Source: a bacterium (GTDB taxonomy: Bacteria > Patescibacteriota > Minisyncoccia > UBA6257 > Colwellbacteraceae). Taken from it: 39,302 nt of DNA. Shown here one piece after another: positions 25,316-30,678 of the stretch (position 1 is its first letter; each line of letters starts with the position of its first letter). A program made the position numbers and the translations under genes. The DNA lies in assembly GCA_021787205.1 (NCBI GenBank), contig JAJYME010000008.1, positions 1 through 39,302 on the forward strand, in the 5' to 3' direction. A model generated the notes under the pieces. It did not search any database, had not been told where the DNA came from, and saw only the letters and a program-made list of their open reading frames with translations.

Positions 25316-25355
25316 GAAAACCTGTTTATAATACGTAAGTATTAACTTAAACCGC

Positions 25356-25426
25356 GGGCCTATAGTATAGCGGTAGAACGCCTCCATGGCATGGAGGAGG
25401 TCGGAGTTCGACTCTCCGTAGGTCCA
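25356..25426 (+). tRNA. tRNA-Ala(GGC)
   Basis: The acceptor stem GGGCCTA pairs with TAGGTCC (one G-U). The anticodon arm is CCTCC-ATGGCAT-GGAGG, giving anticodon GGC, and the T arm is CGGAG-TTCGACT-CTCCG. CCA is not encoded. TATAAT at 25327-25332 upstream is the likely -10 box. It is transcribed with the following tRNA-Ser. Confidence 0.95.
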
Positions 25427-25449
25427 CAGACTTTTTCTAAGTCCGCTAA

Positions 25450-25538
25450 GGAGGCGTGACAGAGCGGTCGAATGTGCCTGTCTTGAAAACAGGTATACCC
25501 AAAAGGTATCAGAGGTTCGAATCCTCTCGCCTCCGCCA
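25450..25538 (+). tRNA. tRNA-Ser(TGA)
   Basis: The acceptor stem GGAGGCG pairs with CGCCTCC. The anticodon arm is CCTGT-CTTGAAA-ACAGG (anticodon TGA), and there is a long variable arm (TACCC-AAAA-GGTA). The T arm is AGAGG-TTCGAAT-CCTCT. The 3' CCA is encoded (25536-25538). Confidence 0.96.
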
Positions 25539-25554
25539 ACTAAAATAGCAAATA

Positions 25555-25584
25555 AAAACACTCCTCATGATGGGGTGTTTTTTT
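25555..25584 (+). terminator. Terminator of the tRNA-Ala/tRNA-Ser unit
   Basis: AACACTCC...GGGGTGTT runs into T7, and the last T residues start the -35 box of the next promoter. Confidence 0.85.
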
Positions 25585-25610
25585 GACGCATCTTCATTTT
25601 GCAATATAAT
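25583..25610 (+). promoter_or_regulatory. Promoter of the GH18-like gene
   Basis: TTGACG (25583-25588), a 16-nt spacer and TATAAT (25605-25610). The preferred ATG at 25618 is 7 nt downstream, so the transcript would be leaderless. Confidence 0.75.
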
Positions 25611-25617
25611 GGGATTC

Positions 25618-26772
25618 ATGAAGAAGTATTCGTTGATCTTTGGTATCATTTTCCTTTTCTCCGCTTCGACCGCCTCCGCCGCAACCGTGAAGGTTTCGGG
25701 TTGGATTCCCTGGTGGCAGGCGAGCGCCGGTATCGTGAGCGCCAAGAAACATCTCTCGGAGCTCGATACGGTCCATCCCTTCGCCTTTGAAGTCGATAAG
25801 AATGGCGCGCTTATTGAGAAGACATCGCTTAGCGGCAGTAATTGGCAACAATTCTTCGCTGACGCTAGGAAAAATAATATTGCGATTGTCCCGACAATTA
25901 ATTGGTCGGATGGGGCGCAAATCCATACTATATTAAGCGATACGACCAAAAGGAATGCCCACATCCAAAATATCGTCAACATGGTTTCAAATGGCGGCTA
26001 TGCCGGTGTCGATATCGATTACGAACAGAAGCTCGCGGAAACGAATCCTTATTTCTCCATCTTTCTTAAAGACCTGAAAACGGCGCTCTCGGGAAAGACC
26101 CTCTCATGCGCCATCGAGGCGCGCACCCCGCCAGCCGATCTTGCCAAAGGCGGCCTCAAGACTCCGCAGTACGCGAACGATTATGCGGTGATTGGCAAGA
26201 CTTGTGATGTGGTTGAGCTGATGGCTTATGATCAGCAGCGAATCGACGTGACTTTGAATACCGCTCGCAAAGGCGAGCCGTATATTCCCGTTGCCGACAG
26301 CGCCTGGGTTGAGAAGGTGCTCAAACTCGCCATCAAAGAAATCCCCACCTCAAAGCTTATGCTCGCCGTGCCGACCTATGGTCGTGAATGGACGCTTACG
26401 GTTGCGCCTGAATGGTATAAGGCCTACGCTCCCGTACAAACGCTCAATATGCCGAATATCGAGATGCTCGCGAGGAAATATAATCTTACCGCCGGGAAAA
26501 ACAAGGCGGGGGAGATGAGCTTCAGTTATTTCCCGTCGAACTCTCCGTATTCGGTCTTGAATCAACTCGCGACTCCGCCAGGTACCCGTCAAGGATTCGA
26601 AGCCGCCGCCAAAGCGCTCCTTTTTGCGACTTATGCCAAAACCGAGGTCCCGGTAAATATCGTTTGGTATCCTGACCCTAATATCCTTATGAACGCGAAG
26701 AATCTGGCCAAGAAATATAACCTTCGCGGCGTTTCCATCTTCAAGATTGACGGCGACGAGCGCGTCTGGTAG
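25618..26772 (+). CDS. Secreted glycoside hydrolase family 18-type protein
   Basis: The track starts at 25567, upstream of the promoter, so I use the ATG at 25618 (384 residues). A signal peptide (KKYSLIFGIIFLFSASTASAA) leads into a GH18 TIM barrel. SGWIPWWQ and HPFAFEVDKNG form the first strands. The catalytic DxDxE motif is YAGVDIDYEQ near residue 128-135, with Glu as the acid. Later blocks are DVVELMAYDQQ, KLMLAVPTYGREWT, and the final strand GVSIFKIDGDE. This version resembles YaaH-like peptidoglycan N-acetylglucosaminidases more than true chitinases. It may remodel its own wall or cut the polymers of neighbours. The codons look slightly more G+C-rich than those of adjacent genes. Confidence 0.88.
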   Translation: MKKYSLIFGIIFLFSASTASAATVKVSGWIPWWQASAGIVSAKKHLSELDTVHPFAFEVDKNGALIEKTSLSGSNWQQFFADARKNNIAIVPTINWSDGAQIHTILSDTTKRNAHIQNIVNMVSNGGYAGVDIDYEQKLAETNPYFSIFLKDLKTALSGKTLSCAIEARTPPADLAKGGLKTPQYANDYAVIGKTCDVVELMAYDQQRIDVTLNTARKGEPYIPVADSAWVEKVLKLAIKEIPTSKLMLAVPTYGREWTLTVAPEWYKAYAPVQTLNMPNIEMLARKYNLTAGKNKAGEMSFSYFPSNSPYSVLNQLATPPGTRQGFEAAAKALLFATYAKTEVPVNIVWYPDPNILMNAKNLAKKYNLRGVSIFKIDGDERVW

Positions 26773-26793
26773 CGCGCCAGAAACATCTTGGCG

Positions 26794-26799
26794 TATAAT
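26794..26799 (+). promoter_or_regulatory. -10 box of the small membrane protein gene
   Basis: TATAAT lies 6 nt before the preferred ATG at 26806. There is no clear -35 box. Confidence 0.5.
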
Positions 26800-26805
26800 G
26801 ATTAT

Positions 26806-27009
26806 ATGGATGAAGAAATTAAGAAACAGCTCGATCATCAGGACGAGCTGCTGAATAAGATTTTTATATCGACCGAAAAGACCCGCAAATATTTCTTGGC
26901 GAGCCTTATCATAACGGTCGTGATGATCTTTTTGCCGCTAATTGGGCTTCTCTTTGCCATTCCGCAATTCTTGAAGATGTATTCCGGTCTGAGCGGTTTT
27001 GGTCTATAA
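26806..27009 (+). CDS. Small single-helix membrane protein
   Basis: The track's TTG start at 26788 lies upstream of the -10 box, so the ATG at 26806 is preferred, giving 67 residues. A charged N-terminal helix (MDEEIKKQLDHQDELLNKIF) looks like a short coiled coil. A membrane segment (FLASLIITVVMIFLPLIGLLFAIPQFL) follows, possibly folded as a hairpin around the proline, with a short tail. Proteins of this shape are common in CPR genomes and have no known function. It is a single-gene unit with its own terminator. Confidence 0.72.
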   Translation: MDEEIKKQLDHQDELLNKIFISTEKTRKYFLASLIITVVMIFLPLIGLLFAIPQFLKMYSGLSGFGL

Positions 27010-27024
27010 CCTGATTGCCAAATG

Positions 27025-27053
27025 AAATTCGCCCGGAGGGGCGAATTTTTATT
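27025..27053 (+). terminator. Intrinsic terminator
   Basis: AAATTCGCCC-GGAG-GGGCGAATTT is followed by TTATTT. Confidence 0.9.
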
Positions 27054-27122
27054 TGATTCATCGCTTAATTCGGCTTTGACTAACGCTCGGGAATCTTTTA
27101 TTATATGGAACATATTAACCAT

Positions 27123-27169
27123 GGGCCGTTAGCTTAGTTGGTAGCGGATAAACAGGTTTATCCATTTGC
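27123..27169 (+). pseudogene. 5' half of a second tRNA-Ala-like gene
   Basis: GGGCCGTTAGCTTAGTTGG closely matches the intact tRNA-Ala(TGC) downstream, but its acceptor strand ends GT, not GG. That variant pairs perfectly with the ACGGTCC 3' ends further on, not with the intact gene's CCGGTCC. After the D loop the sequence departs: the D arm is shortened, an 8-bp hairpin (GGATAAAC-AG-GTTTATCC, 27146-27163) replaces the anticodon stem, and ATTTGC, the start of the normal anticodon loop, ends the half. Confidence 0.75.
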
Positions 27170-27173
27170 TTTC

Positions 27174-27287
27174 ATTTTTAAATATATGGGCCGGTAGCTT
27201 AGTTGGCAGAGCGCCACATTTGCAATGTGGAGGTCGTGGGTTCGACTCCCATCCGGTCCACCGATACGGGCTCATATATTTAAAAAT
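27174..27287 (+). repeat. Inverted repeat flanking tRNA-Ala(TGC)
   Basis: ATTTTTAAATATATG (27174-27188) is the exact reverse complement of CATATATTTAAAAAT (27273-27287). The two 15-nt arms enclose the complete tRNA gene. The similarity extends imperfectly outward (TTTC / GAAA). Confidence 0.85.
27188..27260 (+). tRNA. tRNA-Ala(TGC)
   Basis: A complete cloverleaf: acceptor GGGCCGG with CCGGTCC, D arm GCTT...GAGC, anticodon arm CCACA-TTTGCAA-TGTGG (anticodon TGC), and T arm GTGGG-TTCGACT-CCCAT with one G-U pair. CCA is not encoded (ACCG follows). It lies within a 15-bp inverted repeat and between halves of another tRNA. Confidence 0.93.
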
Positions 27288-27401
27288 TGAAACCATGTGG
27301 AGGTCAGCGGTTCGACTCCGCTACGGTCCACTGATACGGGCTCATATATTTAAAAATTGAAACCATGTGGAGGTCAGCGGTTCGACTCCGCTACGGTCCA
27401 C
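27263..27401 (+). repeat. Two tandem 70-nt units carrying tRNA-Ala 3' halves
   Basis: GATACGGGCTCATATATTTA begins at 27263 and again at 27333, and the copies are identical over 69 nt. Each unit holds an A+T-rich spacer (the right arm of the inverted repeat) and a tRNA 3' half. The half runs from ATGTGGAGGTC through a perfect T arm (AGCGG-TTCGACT-CCGCT) to ACGGTCCA. Each half lacks the anticodon loop. The 3' end of the intact tRNA plus CCGATACGGGC looks like an older, diverged third copy. Confidence 0.9.
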
Positions 27402-27405
27402 AAAA

Positions 27406-27437
27406 AAACAGCGAGTTAGTCTCGCTGTTTTTATTAT
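27406..27437. terminator. Bidirectional terminator
   Basis: AAACAGCGAG-TTAGT-CTCGCTGTTT with T runs on both strands. It ends the tRNA locus (plus) and the zinc-ribbon gene (minus). Confidence 0.85.
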
Positions 27438-27718
27438 TTTTTTTCTCTCCAATAGGGAAGGGTCGCCATGTTTGAAACGGTCAGGTTTTCCGCCTCTTCT
27501 CTCGAGGCGCCGGTAGCTTCCATAAAATATTTTACTCCGCCTTCTTTGATCTCGTCGTAAGAACCGACGGTTCCGGTTTCTTGGCTTTGGCAATAGACGC
27601 AGAAACCATTGCTGAATTTAGAAACTTCATCGGGGTTTTCCAAGGGCATTCCGCAAGCTTGGCAGGTATTTGTGTTTTCCATTTCCATAATCTTGCCATA
27701 AAATTTTCCGGTTGTCAT
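27434..27718 (-). CDS. Putative zinc-ribbon protein
   Basis: The protein has up to 94 residues; a shorter start at 27688 (MEMENT...) is also plausible and gives 84. The N-terminal zinc ribbon is CQACGMPLENPDE...FCVYCQSQ, two Cys-x-x-Cys pairs, the second with Phe just before it. This matches the putative zinc-ribbon family seen in small stress and regulatory proteins. The rest, EEAENLTVSNMATLPYWRE, is a short helical tail often found with that ribbon, which I recall from proteins annotated only as putative zinc ribbon. Function unknown; binding of nucleic acid or a partner protein is possible. It is convergent with the tRNA-Ala locus and divergent from the next pilin. Confidence 0.8.
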   Translation of the reverse strand: MTTGKFYGKIMEMENTNTCQACGMPLENPDEVSKFSNGFCVYCQSQETGTVGSYDEIKEGGVKYFMEATGASREEAENLTVSNMATLPYWREKK

Positions 27719-27756
27719 TGCGAATAAACGAGGTTTCGACGGGAGGCTCTTTGTGT

Positions 27757-27762
27757 TATCAT
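27757..27762 (+). promoter_or_regulatory. Extended -10 box of the 27776 pilin gene
   Basis: TG-T-TATCAT lies 13 nt before the ATG. No strong -35 box is present. Confidence 0.45.
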
Positions 27763-27775
27763 TAGTCTAATAGTT

Positions 27776-28876
27776 ATGAGGTCAAACAGGGCTTTTACGC
27801 TTATAGAACTTTTGATTGTTATCGGCATCATTGCCATTATGAGCTCAATCGGCGTTGGGTATTATTTTGGCTACTATAAGCAGACCGTCCTTAGGTCCCA
27901 GGCTGACAAGATCAGCTCTTTCCTTTACCTTGTCCAACAGAAATCGATCGGCCAGGAGGGCAGGACTAACTGGGGCGTCCATTTTGAGAATCCTTCTACT
28001 GGCACTCCTTACTACGCCTCCTTCCAGGGGACTTCGTACTCGACTCCGGTAGAAAAGTTTTATCTCGATGGTTCTTTGACATACGAATATCCGGCAAGCG
28101 GCCAGAGCTTGGACGTGGTCTTCAGCAAGATTACCGGCAGGACTTACGATAATCAGTATAAGAAAATATATCTTAAGAATACGAGCGGGGAAGGAGATAG
28201 GTCTATTCGGGTGACGCCAATCGGGGTCATTGCCGTTGATGATGGAGAAGTGGCCTGGTGGAAGCTTGATGAGGGCAGCGGCACCTTGGCCGTCGATAAT
28301 ACTGTCTTTCGCTCCAACGCTTCTTTTGTCGGCGCTCCGACCTGGTCTCCAATAGCCGATTGCCGCGGCGAAAGCCAGTGTCTGACTTTCTCTGCCGGCA
28401 ACTACCTCTCCGTCGGCAATGCCGTTCCCTTGAGGATCACCGGCAACCAGACGATCATGATGTGGCTTTATCCGACAAGCTTCGCCTCCCGCCGAAATCC
28501 GTATAATAAGGCCTATGGCGGCGAGGGGACGATTACCCAGGAAACCAGCGGTTCCTTGAGTTATTATTACGGCACTTATGGCGGCGACGGTGGCTCCTAT
28601 CAAGGGTTTGGCAGCACTCCGATCACGATCAATACCTGGTCCCACGTGGCTATCGTGAGGGATCTGACCAATATGAAACTTTACTGGTATATAAACGGCA
28701 AGCAGGTCTCTATGACGAACGCTACTTATTCGGCGGCGGTCAGCGGCACCAACAGCGTTTACATCGGTCACGGCTATGCCGGCGATTATGTTGGCAGGAT
28801 TGACGATGTCAGAGTTTACGACCGGGCCCTGACAGGGGCTGAGATCAAGAAGATTTACGAGCAGACAAGACAATAA
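27776..28876 (+). CDS. Type IV prepilin with a LamG-like C-terminal domain
   Basis: The 366-residue protein has the canonical prepilin start NRAFTLIELLIVIGIIAI (Ala at -1, Glu at +5) after a 6-residue leader. The pilin body (about 30-150) differs from the 16594/20006 type and looks GspH-like (RSQADKISSFLYLVQQKSI). A LamG fold runs from about residue 158 (VAWWKLDEGSGTLAVDN) to the end, with WSHVAIVRDLTNMKLYWYINGK and DDVRVYDRALTGAEIKKIY. It is probably a minor pilin with an adhesive head. The stop is 11 nt before the PAP2 gene, so the two may share a transcript. Confidence 0.93.
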   Translation: MRSNRAFTLIELLIVIGIIAIMSSIGVGYYFGYYKQTVLRSQADKISSFLYLVQQKSIGQEGRTNWGVHFENPSTGTPYYASFQGTSYSTPVEKFYLDGSLTYEYPASGQSLDVVFSKITGRTYDNQYKKIYLKNTSGEGDRSIRVTPIGVIAVDDGEVAWWKLDEGSGTLAVDNTVFRSNASFVGAPTWSPIADCRGESQCLTFSAGNYLSVGNAVPLRITGNQTIMMWLYPTSFASRRNPYNKAYGGEGTITQETSGSLSYYYGTYGGDGGSYQGFGSTPITINTWSHVAIVRDLTNMKLYWYINGKQVSMTNATYSAAVSGTNSVYIGHGYAGDYVGRIDDVRVYDRALTGAEIKKIYEQTRQ

Positions 28877-28887
28877 TTTTTTATCCA

Positions 28888-29370
28888 ATGACATTAGCTG
28901 ATTATTTTTTTATTTTTGGCGCCAAATATCTTTTTTTGCTGGCGCCGGCGGTCGCTTCCATCTGGTTGCTTAGGTTGCCTAAGGACCAGAAAAGGAAAGT
29001 CGCCGCTTTCGGGTTGATTGCCTTGCCCGCGATTTATGTTGCGGCTAAGATCGGGTCAGCTCTCTATTTTGATCCGCGTCCTTTCGTGGTCGGCGGCTTT
29101 TCCCCACTCATTCCCCATAAGGCCGATAACGGCTTTCCCTCGGATCATACTTTGATCACCGCCGCCATTGCCTCGGTTGTTTACTATTTCAATAAGAATG
29201 TTTCGACAGCCATTTGGTGGCTCGCGGTCATGGTCGGGATCTCCCGGGTCTATGCCGGAGTCCATCATCCGGTCGATATCCTGGGGAGCCTGGCGATTGC
29301 CGCTATCGTTTCCTGGGCGGTTTGGCTCGTTTTCGAAAAGTTCTATAAGAAAGGTAAGAATACCCCTTAA
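28888..29370 (+). CDS. PAP2-family membrane phosphatase
   Basis: This 160-residue integral membrane protein carries the three phosphatase blocks: KIGSALYFDPRPF (K-x...-RP), GFPSDHT (the PSxH motif, with Asp in place of Gly) and SRVYAGVHHPVDILG (SR-x5-H-x3-D). The catalytic histidines are in SDHT and VHHPVD. Four or five helices fit the small BcrC/undecaprenyl-diphosphatase type that recycles the lipid carrier for wall synthesis, though lipid phosphate phosphatase activity is equally possible. It follows a LamG pilin gene closely and ends within the start of a terminator. Confidence 0.9.
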   Translation: MTLADYFFIFGAKYLFLLAPAVASIWLLRLPKDQKRKVAAFGLIALPAIYVAAKIGSALYFDPRPFVVGGFSPLIPHKADNGFPSDHTLITAAIASVVYYFNKNVSTAIWWLAVMVGISRVYAGVHHPVDILGSLAIAAIVSWAVWLVFEKFYKKGKNTP

Positions 29371-29390
29371 ATCCGGGGTATTTGTCTTTC
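29359..29390 (+). terminator. PAP2 gene terminator
   Basis: AATACCCC...GGGGTATT overlaps the stop codon and is followed by TGTCTTTC. The T-rich end also supplies the next -35 box. Confidence 0.7.
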
Positions 29391-29410
29391 TGACGGGAAT
29401 ATGGTACAAT
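29382..29410 (+). promoter_or_regulatory. RRM gene promoter with a long leader
   Basis: TTGTCT (29382-29387), a 17-nt spacer and TACAAT (29405-29410). The ATG at 29519 is over 100 nt away, an unusually long leader for this window. The leader (29417-29518) ends in an A-rich run without a Shine-Dalgarno site. Confidence 0.6.
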
Positions 29411-29518
29411 TCCAACGTAAGTATAAAAACTCTATTCGTGACGTGTGTTCTTTTATGTACTAGTTCGTCAACAAAATGAGGAAACGGTTGGCTTACGCAA
29501 AAAAAGTAAAAAAAATAA

Positions 29519-29773
29519 ATGAATAAACTTTACGTTGGAGGACTTCCTTATTCCACTAGGGATAACGATCTCGCTTCTGAGTTTTCCGCTGCCGGAAATG
29601 TTGTCTCTGCTGTTATCATCATGGACAAGATGTCTGGACGCTCAAAGGGTTTTGGATTCGTTGAATTCGCTACCAAAGAGGAAGCTGACAAAGCTATTGA
29701 AATGTTTAACGGAAAGGATTTCGGAGGACGCACCATCATTGTTAATGAGGCTCGCCCTATGCAATCCCGCTAA
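29519..29773 (+). CDS. RRM-domain RNA-binding protein
   Basis: The 84-residue protein is a single RNA recognition motif with almost nothing else. RNP2 is KLYVGGLPY (residues 3-11) and RNP1 is KGFGFVEF (about 43-50), both with the aromatic residues that stack on RNA. This type occurs in cyanobacteria and scattered bacteria, where some members are cold-induced RNA chaperones. The long A-rich 5' leader, unlike the leaderless genes nearby, suggests post-transcriptional control, perhaps by the protein itself or by temperature. It is a single-gene unit. Confidence 0.95.
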   Translation: MNKLYVGGLPYSTRDNDLASEFSAAGNVVSAVIIMDKMSGRSKGFGFVEFATKEEADKAIEMFNGKDFGGRTIIVNEARPMQSR

Positions 29774-29781
29774 GCAATAAT

Positions 29782-29808
29782 AAAACACCCCATAATTGGG
29801 GTGTTTTC
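29782..29808. terminator. Bidirectional terminator between the RRM gene and tRNA-Ser
   Basis: AAAACACCCC-ATAATT-GGGGTGTTTT is symmetric and serves the plus-strand RRM gene and the minus-strand tRNA. Confidence 0.85.
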
Positions 29809-29815
29809 TGTTGGG

Positions 29816-29902
29816 CGGAGAGTAGAGGATTCGAACCTCTGAGGGGATTTCTCCCCAAGCGCATTTCGAGTGCGCCGCACTAGACCTCTATGCGAACTCT
29901 CC
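29816..29902 (-). tRNA. tRNA-Ser(CGA)
   Basis: On the minus strand, acceptor GGAGAGT pairs with ACTCTCC. The anticodon arm is GCGCA-CTCGAAA-TGCGC (anticodon CGA), with a long variable arm (GGGGA...TCCCC) and T arm AGAGG-TTCGAAT-CCTCT. An exact CCA is not encoded (CCCA follows the discriminator G). Confidence 0.95.
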
Positions 29903-29968
29903 TTGTTATCTTAGGAGTATCTTAGTCTTTTTTCTGGTAAAAATCAAAAAAAATATTCAAATAGACAT

Positions 29969-29997
29969 TTGAATATATTTATCTTTGATGATAGAAT
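29969..29997 (+). promoter_or_regulatory. Promoter of the thioredoxin-arsR operon
   Basis: TTGAAT (29969-29974), a 17-nt spacer and TAGAAT (29992-29997). The ATG at 30005 is 7 nt further on, a leaderless layout. Confidence 0.65.
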
Positions 29998-30004
29998 AGG
30001 GGAC

Positions 30005-30340
30005 ATGGAACAAGTAAAAAATATTGATGTCTCAAATTTTGATGCCGAAGTCTTGGCGTCAGACGTCCCTGTTTTGGTTGATTTCTGGGCGCCTTGGTGC
30101 GGTCCTTGCCGAATGATGGCTCCCATCTTGGATATGCTCGCCGAGGGTTCGGAAGGCAAATTCAAGGTAATGAAGGTTGACGTGGAAAATCCTGTTAACG
30201 CTCCGCTCGCAATCAAGTACCAAATCGCGAGTATTCCTAACATGAAGCTCTTCAAGGGCGGCGCGGTTGCCGATGAGTTTATTGGGGTGACTGATCTCAA
30301 GACCTTGCAGGCGGCAATCAAGGAGGATCTTGATGACTAA
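30005..30340 (+). CDS. trxA: Thioredoxin
   Basis: The ATG at 30005, directly after the -10 box, gives 111 residues; the track's TTG start would lie in the promoter. The active site is WAPWCGPCRMM, with redox cysteines at 32 and 35. The cis-proline loop is IASIPNMKLF and the fold is complete, so it should be an active disulfide reductase. The gene overlaps the following ArsR-family gene (stop within its first codons), implying translational coupling and a redox-linked role for that regulator. Confidence 0.95.
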   Translation: MEQVKNIDVSNFDAEVLASDVPVLVDFWAPWCGPCRMMAPILDMLAEGSEGKFKVMKVDVENPVNAPLAIKYQIASIPNMKLFKGGAVADEFIGVTDLKTLQAAIKEDLDD

Positions 30341-30611
30341 GAAAGAGCTCGCGGAAACCTTGAAGCTCATCGGCGAGGAAAACAGGCTCTATATCATCTG
30401 TGAGCTTCTTAAGAACAAGAGGCTCAACGTCACGGAAATCTCGTCGAAGGTCGATGTCTCCATCGCCACCGCTTCCCATCATTTGAAGGCTTTGGAAAAA
30501 GGAGGCGTCCTTCTTTCTGTCAAATCGGGCAAGGAGGTTTATTATTCCTTGGCAGACCTGGAGATGATGTCTGAGCTCAGGGATTTGATTTGCAAAAACA
30601 CGAAGATCTAA
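30333..30611 (+). CDS. ArsR-family winged-helix regulator
   Basis: An AGGAGG sequence (30321-30326) lies 6 nt before the ATG at 30333, giving 92 residues; the track's TTG at 30330 is less likely. The helix-turn-helix is LNVTEISSKVDVSIATASHHLKAL, with the wing near SGKEVYYSLADL. Two cysteines (IICELL and LICKN) are present, but no CxC metal motif in helix 3, so metal sensing of the classic ArsR kind is unlikely. Being overlapped with trxA, it may sense redox state or control its own operon. It differs clearly from the arsR gene at 892-1188. Confidence 0.9.
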   Translation: MTKKELAETLKLIGEENRLYIICELLKNKRLNVTEISSKVDVSIATASHHLKALEKGGVLLSVKSGKEVYYSLADLEMMSELRDLICKNTKI

Positions 30612-30638
30612 AAACGCCTTGCGGCGTTTTTTGTTTTT
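30611..30638 (+). terminator. trxA-arsR operon terminator
   Basis: AAAACGCC-TTGC-GGCGTTTT runs into a T tract. Confidence 0.9.
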
Positions 30639-30665
30639 TCGCTTTTGCGATGACGATAGTTGTTG

Positions 30666-30671
30666 TATAAT
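30666..30671 (+). promoter_or_regulatory. -10 box of the S74 pilin gene
   Basis: TATAAT lies 7 nt before the ATG at 30679. The -35 region (TTTTGC, 17 nt upstream) is weak. Confidence 0.55.
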
Positions 30672-30678
30672 TTTATCA

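Noticed and set aside
25295-25561. 88-residue minus-strand ORF over the tRNA-Ala/tRNA-Ser pair
   Set aside because: It is the antisense translation of two tRNA genes, a well-known false ORF (GERIRTSDT-like).
27123-27330. Group I intron in a tRNA
   Set aside because: The interrupting segment is about 125 nt and consists of a tRNA and A+T-rich arms, with none of the conserved P/Q/R/S core of group I introns.
27166-27360. 64-residue ORF over the tRNA-Ala repeats
   Set aside because: It is the translation of tRNA and repeat sequence (GSLVGRAPHLQCGGRGFDSHPVH is typical of tRNA frames).
27123-27401. CRISPR array
   Set aside because: The repeated units are 70 nt, directly adjacent, without unique spacers, and derive from tRNA sequence.
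27845-28894. 349-residue minus-strand ORF opposite the LamG pilin
   Set aside because: The plus frame has a full prepilin and LamG domain; the antisense frame shows no domain.
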